A stretch of DNA of 64,000 nt from Neurospora intermedia (lineage: Eukaryota > Ascomycota > Sordariomycetes > Sordariales > Sordariaceae). The notes below the pieces were generated by a model that saw nothing but the letters and a program-made list of their open reading frames with translations, was not told the DNA's origin and searched no databases. Position 1 is the stretch's first letter; each line of letters begins with the position of its first letter. The stretch covers positions 62,001 through 126,000 of the forward strand of contig BTPP01000006.1 of NCBI GenBank assembly GCA_037102815.1. The letters run 5' to 3'. Below, piece after piece: positions 58,051 to 64,000 of this stretch. The position numbers and the translations under genes are program-made.

Positions 58051-60480
58051 CTATATCAGCCGCACCTCCATCTCCCTTGTCAAGCTGGCCAGTCGTGGCC
58101 AGTCATGTTTGCGCACTTCGATTGAGCAACTGTCCAGTTTCTCGTGAAAGGTCCGAGCCTCCCCATCTAACAACCTTGTCACCGGTCTAAGTATCAGCCC
58201 CTGAAGTCTCCGATAAGTACCCCCGAAATAGCATCCCAAAATCAGAAAGACAAGTTTTGAGCTATTTCCTTTGCCAGATACCGCTTCCTCAAATAGCCAT
58301 CGAGGAGCCCCTTTAAGAGGAAGGCTCTCATATGTGAAAGGTGGTGTGAGCACCCATCCTTCAAAACCATCATACATCCGTCTTTGCCATTCCATCCGCA
58401 CATCCATAACCAACCCCGTAATATTGAGACTCAGGGGTATCTTTCCCTTGCGCGACAGATCAAGAATCCTTGGGTTGTCATCCTCCCAATCCAGTAACAG
58501 TTTACTACTGTACTGTACACTGATTCTCATGCAACTGTTAAAATAGTTGATTTCACCTGGCTTAGACTTTCTGGTTCTCCAACCAGCCGCTGTCCAGCTG
58601 CCAAACAATTCTCTTCGGGCCCCTTCGAAGCTGGCTGGTAACTCAAAAGCTTCGCCCCATTCGTGTCTCCAGCAAAGACTGTATACCAGGCTGTCAGTAA
58701 GGTTATCGTCAGTCCGCTGGGCCCTCGGTACTCCTCGGCGCACGTCTGCACTGAACCACGTATGAAAGTTCAATTTCCATGACGCGCTACCATCAGAGAG
58801 TGCATATTTCGCCCACGAGTGGATAGGTAAAATGGGTAAGCCACAGAATAACTTGAACACCGAGTCTCCCGCTGCAAGCGCGTACATTTCCATCACACCA
58901 CTGATGGCGTTCACGGCATCAGAGTCGTAACCAAGTTCTCTCGGTCCGTATTCACTGAGCCTTTGCCAGGCCGTCATAGGATCGTTCCAGTCGGTGACTT
59001 TCGGAAATACCATCCCCAATTCTATATGCTTAATCGAAAGTGGACGAATCTCATCACAATCTTCTCCTAATCCGGGAATAGGAAGCGACAGTACTTCATC
59101 GCCATGCATTTCCTGGCACTGAAAGTAGACCATGGCATCCGTAAAGACGAGCCTTCGCTTCGACAAAAGGCCTTCTTGGTATGTCCAACCTCGGGTATTC
59201 CATTTAGAATTGGTGATGTGATCCGTTGGGGATTCATATAGTACGAGAGAAATCTCGTCGCTGATTTGCACTCCCACCTGCGCAAGACGAGGTCGCGAGC
59301 TTACGCCTGGAAGTCCGTATTCCGGCCCATCACCAGCTGCGGCAATGATTGTAAGAATGGAATTGAAATATATCTTTCCCATGTTCAGGATCTGTATGTG
59401 CTTGGCGGCCCTGTCTTCTTGTGGGATACAGTACCTATCTACCCACAGGTATCGGTATCCCAGTTGCTTCACAACCCGTATCGCGTCACTGATGACTAGG
59501 GGAATCTGAGTAGGAAGAGCAAGACCGCTATCACCATCGCAGTTGATCGAATGAACAACTGATCCACCGGTTGCCTCAGCTGTGCCCCAAAGGTAACTGA
59601 GCGTAACATAGTCTTCCACCTGATTGGCAGCATCCTGTTTAAGTGGGAGAGGGACGACGTGGTCCGTAGTACAGTCAACAACCAGAAGCCCTGGTATTCT
59701 GTCTGCGTCCACTTCTTCGCAATGGGGATGTGTCGACCGGCAGAGCGTTAGCCATTCCCTGATGAGATTCAAGTCGACCTTGTTAGGATCAAGTTTCCTT
59801 CCTAGAAGGCCACCGCCGACACGCTTGTTTCGTGTTAGGGTTCTGCCGCCACTGTCGACCACACGCAAAATAGACTGCGGAATGGGACGAACTTGAAATT
59901 TTCCGCGACGTTCTATCTTTTGGAGTCTGCACATTTGCAAAGCCGCGACGTCTTGTACACAAGAGCGAAAGAATGGGGGCTTCTCAATCGGTGACTGTCG
60001 TATAATGCTTTCAAGTGAAAGGCACGGCCTTATTAGGTAGTAGCATTGTTTTTGTTTTGTTGGAGTCAGATTCAAGCGAACTTGGCACTGATGAAGAAAA
60101 GCACATAACGAACAAGCCGGTACATGGCTATCCAACTTGCCCAGCAAGCCACTGTATCCGAATTGGGAGCTCCTCAGTTGACTTGGTATGATTTTCTGCC
60201 CGCAACGGCAACTTGGCTGGTGAGTCTCGAGTGTGACCTTCATGTTGAACTCCGGCGATACATTTATCTCACAGTCATGAGACCCGAATAGTGAATTGAA
60301 GTCCCTCTTTCTGCAAGTGCTGCACAGATTTGGGTTCTTTTCATCGAGGCCCAAGTTTGGGCCGGCCTTTTTGCCCGCCATTTCGTCACATTTGTCCTTC
60401 TCCTTTCCAGTATTCCTGTTGCCTTTCTCATTCGCGTCACCACTGTCACGGTCGTCTCTGTGCATGTCATGTGACGGCAT
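58051..60480 (-). CDS. HET-domain protein (heterokaryon-incompatibility type)
   Basis: Intronless 809-aa frame. The N-terminal part has paired cysteines (NLCSTCRKRDFNSLF; SCRCGQK; PACSLCAFL) usual in large HET proteins. The HET domain spans about 291-470: YVTLSYLWG, YRYLWVDRYCIPQED, a segment IYFNSILTIIAAAG and WNTRGWTYQEGLLSKRRLVF. The C-terminal half has no recognised domain. HET proteins mediate non-self recognition and programmed cell death after hyphal fusion; Sordariales genomes carry dozens, most without a known partner. HET signature residues appear intact and the frame is unbroken, so the gene looks functional. No adjacent SesB or NLR partner is visible. Confidence 0.9.
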   Translation of the reverse strand: MPSHDMHRDDRDSGDANEKGNRNTGKEKDKCDEMAGKKAGPNLGLDEKNPNLCSTCRKRDFNSLFGSHDCEINVSPEFNMKVTLETHQPSCRCGQKIIPSQLRSSQFGYSGLLGKLDSHVPACSLCAFLHQCQVRLNLTPTKQKQCYYLIRPCLSLESIIRQSPIEKPPFFRSCVQDVAALQMCRLQKIERRGKFQVRPIPQSILRVVDSGGRTLTRNKRVGGGLLGRKLDPNKVDLNLIREWLTLCRSTHPHCEEVDADRIPGLLVVDCTTDHVVPLPLKQDAANQVEDYVTLSYLWGTAEATGGSVVHSINCDGDSGLALPTQIPLVISDAIRVVKQLGYRYLWVDRYCIPQEDRAAKHIQILNMGKIYFNSILTIIAAAGDGPEYGLPGVSSRPRLAQVGVQISDEISLVLYESPTDHITNSKWNTRGWTYQEGLLSKRRLVFTDAMVYFQCQEMHGDEVLSLPIPGLGEDCDEIRPLSIKHIELGMVFPKVTDWNDPMTAWQRLSEYGPRELGYDSDAVNAISGVMEMYALAAGDSVFKLFCGLPILPIHSWAKYALSDGSASWKLNFHTWFSADVRRGVPRAQRTDDNLTDSLVYSLCWRHEWGEAFELPASFEGARRELFGSWTAAGWRTRKSKPGEINYFNSCMRISVQYSSKLLLDWEDDNPRILDLSRKGKIPLSLNITGLVMDVRMEWQRRMYDGFEGWVLTPPFTYESLPLKGAPRWLFEEAVSGKGNSSKLVFLILGCYFGGTYRRLQGLILRPVTRLLDGEARTFHEKLDSCSIEVRKHDWPRLASLTREMEVRLI

Positions 60481-63025
60481 TTTGAAGCAACAACAAAGAG
60501 GATGCTTGAAGAAACGTATACGCCCGATGGCTAGGTACGTTGTGCCAAGGGCAAAAATTTCATCAAGAGATGGAGACTTGACTTGATAGAAGGAGCTGAA
60601 GTGCGGATATAATGATGGTATGAATGCGTGATGCGCAAGCGAGAGCTTCCCCTGTTGTTGCCTTGATCGTTGTGAAAGCCCGATTCAAAATCGATACCTC
60701 GGACAAATGGCGGCAAAGGACGGTCATGAGAAAACAAGGAAGCCGGGAATATAGTCGTCGTAAATATTAACGGAGGATTGGTTGCGATATGGAGCTGAGG
60801 GGAGTCCTGATGAGGAGTCGGGATTGAGGTTGTGAGGTTGTTTCTTCGCAAGTGTACCGAATTCATCCATAGGCAAATAGACTCGCAAAGATTCCCAGGG
60901 CCTCACAGCCTGACCTATCTGTCAGCTGATGGAGCAGCCAGGAGCGGTTTCCATTCGTGGGCTTGTACTACTGGTATGTCTTGACAACGTGGCTTGCATG
61001 GCTTCATGCACAAGAGACCCTACAGGTGGGCATCCGAAGACAATTGGTCCAGCACTAGTGAGGCAGCCTGGTTAGCTCACGTTCCTACACTAACAAAAAA
61101 AAACAAATAGGAAGAAAATACCCAGCAAACCATTTGCATCCAAAATACCATCACGTATTGCAATCAATGTGTGTCACAAGAGGTACTCGAGAGGACTGGG
61201 TATCCCCAGCCCAGTTACCACCGGTCGTCCCCGTGGAGGCTGAGTGTTTCCAACTAGAAGGTCCCGTGCTTTCCGTGAAAGGATTCATCTTTGCCCGTTG
61301 CCGTCGTGCTTCGTAACTGTTGAAGAGACGCACTAGATGATCCGCAGCGATTGAGGTTAACCCAAGCTGATCAGGGTCGTTGTTTCATCAACGGAGGGGC
61401 AGAACAACAAGGAAGAACAACGCCAACTAGACAACCAAATCGACGGCTATATGGCAGGTCTAAAGTCAAACCAAGAACGGCGAACACCCACAAGATAGTA
61501 GTCAGATCGATAGATTGAAGGAGAATGAAGTGTGAAAAAGGGAAAATGCCAGGAAGATTGGAATAATTTCAGGCACCGCAGTCAGCAGTTGTGGGTCGCG
61601 ACTACCACATAACCTTTCCATCCGCATGCAGCCTGTAACATTTGGAAGGTGCTCTCCACTCAATTGCCTTTCTCTTTTCAACAAATCAAACCACCAATCA
61701 AGCATTCTCCCTCCTCTAGCCATTGGGAAGGTAGGCAGTTCGAGCCCTGACGAGACGGTATTTCCCATCATCCAAGTTTCCCATCACCCAAGTTTCCCAT
61801 CACCCAAGTTCCCGTCACTTCGAGTCAAGTGGTCGTTACCCATCTCCCCGTTCCACTCCCCCTTCCACTCCTCCAACAACCCCATCACCTTCCCCAACGC
61901 AAAGATACCATGCCTCGCCTCACTTGTCATATACTCGTTCTCTCCCTCATCAATCCAACCCGACATCCCTATCCTCTTCCTAAGTGGAAACTCCTCTTCA
62001 ATCCCTCTCGCCATCGCAACCCCACACCCAAAACAGGAACCACCCTCCCCTCCCTCACCTCAATCATACCATTCTCCCTCCGGCTTTGATATCTTTACGC
62101 GCGACTCCCAACTCCACACGCAACCACCACACAACCACCCCTCCCTAAGACTCCATCAACGCCTCCAATTTTCGATAGTCATGGTCATGATCAAGATCCC
62201 GACGCTCATCTCAAGGTATTGATACAGCTTACACTCCTCACCTCCTCATCACCATCCCAGTCCCCTCATCGATGAGACCGATTGATTAATTCAACCGCTT
62301 ATTCTAGGCAGGTAGCACTCAATTACTTTTGGATGTCCGATCCAAAAATCTCCAGAACGCGCGGGAGCCTCATTTACAAGCCTGCCCGAAAGTTCGCCCA
62401 GTAATTCTAGGCACCGATTCCGTGATTTTCTAGCTGAATGTAGATCATACTCCATGGTAGATCTGGTCCTGGTGCGATGATGCTATAAACTCGACAGTCC
62501 AGGTACAATCGCATAGACCTAGGTGATCATCCGGCATTGCGCTGCTTCCGATGGAGCGGTGATCTGTGTCGGTAAAAGCGAGTTCTGAGATCTTGCTTGA
62601 GGGGGGCGTGTGGCGTAAACCGGAAATACTGGCGAGCCTTGCATAAGGTACGTGAGTGGGTAGTGATTCAACCACTAGCTTTATGTTGGACAAGCAACGA
62701 AGCAGATGAGGAGCTAGAAAGAGGACTTATGGAGAGTCTTGTACGTGATTCATGATTCGGTGATCTCATTGAAACATATATACGGTAATGGTATAGTATG
62801 GTAGTATCGTGGGTATGAATGAGATGAGTGTGGACCATTGACTCCATGCCAGTTCCAGTTCCCTCTTCACCCTATTCCGGTCCAATGCGGAAAATGAATA
62901 GAAACAAAAAACAAAGGAAAAAAATAACTGAGCTAACAACAAATGGGTATAATAATTTCTCTTCTCCTTCCTTCACTCTGTCTCACTCCTTCTTCGTAAA
63001 ACCCTCTCATCGAGGGCCATCGTCT
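60481..63025. other. 2.5-kb intergenic region
   Basis: No supported gene. Contains a short tandem repeat at about 61767-61812 and several pyrimidine-rich stretches. Open frames around 61626-62222 are low in complexity and motif-free. Confidence 0.5.
61767..61812. repeat. Short tandem repeat, 16-nt unit
   Basis: About three near-identical copies of CAAGTTTCCCATCACC in non-coding DNA. Confidence 0.85.
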
Positions 63026-64000
63026 CTAGCGAGACCCAAGCTTGTGAACCCACCTCTTCAGCATCATCCTCATACCTGGCTTCTTCTCCTTCTCCCCCTT
63101 CACACCCTTGTGCACCGCAAACGTGGTATCGACCACCAACTTCGGCACCTCACGTGCCTTTTTCTCTTCTTCCACTACTTTCTCTGTCGTTGGCCTCACA
63201 TCCATTGAAGGCCTAATTTCCTGAATAGGTGCGCAGTACGTCGATGCCATCGAATCGTCCCTCTGATGCCCAAAGTAGTGGTGCTGGGAATGCAGCAACC
63301 CTCCGCCCACCAGCGGGTCCGCCGACCTGTTTCTCAACGGACACATTCCTTGCAGTCCGTGCCGAACCTTTTCGCTAATAGGACTACCCAGATCCTGATC
63401 GCTTTGCGCTTCCGAAAGTAAGCGGTGTCGCATAAAGTTGGCACCGGTGCTGGTTGCGCGGCGCGGGCCGGGTAGGCGGACGTTGCTGGCAGAAGGCGCG
63501 GGTGAGGTGCCCCGTTCGCTGATAGCTTTCTTGATAGGTTGGGCGGGCATGGAGTGGCGTTTTGGTTTGGCCGATTGCGCTGGTGTTGCTGGCTGTTGTA
63601 ACCGTGGTGTTTCTGCGTCGGACGGCTGCCTGCTTATTGGCGGGGTGCTGCCCTTCGAGGAGCACAAGGAGTCGGATGCCATCGGCCGGGACCATGTGTG
63701 CCTGCGGCGGGTCTTTTCGTTGCCGGTAGTTGGACTTGTTGGTGATTTGTCATCCGAGCAGGGGCTGGAGTGGTTGTGAGTGCTGGGAACGTAGTTTGGC
63801 GACCATCCTGATCGCAGGACTATCCATAGGGCCGTGGTCGAAATGAGAGACTTGGTGGCTTCGTCGATAATGCGCACAGTTCGCTCAGGCTCGGGCTCGG
63901 GCTGGGTGATGCCGATCCCGGAGTCAGCTTCGCTATCTTCTGGCGATGAGGTTTGTGGGCTCGAGGGGCAAGACGATGAGCCACCCCGGCTGAGAGCATT
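63026..64000 (-). CDS. Unrecognised Ser/Pro-rich protein (C-terminal part)
   Basis: The frame is open from the right window edge down to the stop at 63026, giving 324 residues; the start lies beyond the window. No domain is recognised. It is Ser/Pro/Thr-rich with many SP and TP sites and RRATSTG/RHSMP-type basic-Ser sites (possible PKA, CDK or 14-3-3 sites; inference). It ends in a basic helix (EKEKKPGMRMMLKRWVHKLGSR) that could bind membrane phospholipids. Met codons inside the visible part are unlikely to be the true start because the upstream sequence keeps the same Ser/Pro-rich character (SPEDSEADSGIGITQPEPEP). Confidence 0.65.
   Translation of the reverse strand, partial: NALSRGGSSSCPSSPQTSSPEDSEADSGIGITQPEPEPERTVRIIDEATKSLISTTALWIVLRSGWSPNYVPSTHNHSSPCSDDKSPTSPTTGNEKTRRRHTWSRPMASDSLCSSKGSTPPISRQPSDAETPRLQQPATPAQSAKPKRHSMPAQPIKKAISERGTSPAPSASNVRLPGPRRATSTGANFMRHRLLSEAQSDQDLGSPISEKVRHGLQGMCPLRNRSADPLVGGGLLHSQHHYFGHQRDDSMASTYCAPIQEIRPSMDVRPTTEKVVEEEKKAREVPKLVVDTTFAVHKGVKGEKEKKPGMRMMLKRWVHKLGSR

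Noticed and set aside
61626-62222. 198-codon Pro/Ser/His-rich plus-strand frame
   Set aside because: Low-complexity pyrimidine-rich DNA open by composition; it spans a tandem repeat.

Overview
The window looks like nuclear DNA of a filamentous ascomycete, most probably Neurospora (N. crassa or a close relative). The evidence is short GT-AG introns (mostly 50-100 nt) with CTAAC/CTGAC-type branch sites, long Ser/Thr/Pro/Gln-rich tails on regulatory proteins, a HET-domain gene, and a GH74 xyloglucanase with a C-terminal CBM1 beside a GH2 beta-galactosidase, a gene order I associate with N. crassa. Gene models below were spliced by eye and checked for reading-frame continuity.

Layout. 1-1.1 kb: 3' part of a Cdc4-type F-box/WD40 gene (+). 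3.2-4.7 kb: a secreted Ser/Thr-rich protein with repeated TVTVT motifs (-). 5.7-8.3 kb: a PAP2/DPP1-like lipid phosphatase (+) and proteasome alpha3/Pre9 (-). 9.8-13.8 kb: a Bye1-type PHD-TFIIS-SPOC protein (+), whose stop codon is followed by a long open extension in the same frame. 14.8-17.8 kb: Mediator Med7 (-) and a ZNF830/CCDC16-like zinc-finger protein (+), divergent. 18.7 kb: a small Lys/Glu/Ala-rich protein with a TATA box. 19.8-21.0 kb: an F-box protein (-). 21.0-35.7 kb: an unusually gene-poor 14.7 kb with one supported gene, a 110-aa cysteine-containing protein at 30.5 kb. 35.7-36.4 kb: a LAMTOR1/Ego1-like lipid-anchored Ragulator subunit (-). 38.3-39.5 kb: a cysteine-rich single-pass membrane protein (-). 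41.4-48.4 kb: an unrecognised four-exon gene, a DUF829/TMEM53-type hydrolase and an unrecognised 723-aa protein (all +). 49.0-49.8 kb: initiator tRNA-Met and tRNA-Glu. 50.4-57.8 kb: divergent GH74 and GH2 genes. 58.1-60.5 kb: a HET-domain protein (-). 63.0 kb to the end: the 3' part of an unrecognised Ser/Pro-rich gene (-).

Functional themes. Most genes are housekeeping: protein turnover (Cdc4-like, Pre9, F-box), Pol II transcription (Bye1, Med7), RNA processing (ZNF830-like) and TORC1/vacuole signalling (LAMTOR1-like). The GH74/GH2 pair shares a 1.45-kb promoter and would attack the xyloglucan backbone and beta-galactosyl side chains. I see no viral or LTR element, no CRISPR array and no obvious repeat-induced (RIP) AT-rich block.

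The strongest unusual signal is the in-frame TAG of the Bye1-like gene at 13103-13105. It sits in the loop of a small GC hairpin and is followed by 227 open codons of protein-like sequence. This fits stop-codon A-to-I editing, as known in Sordariomycete fruiting bodies, or readthrough. A 102-nt intron that would end exactly at this TAG is the main competing explanation.
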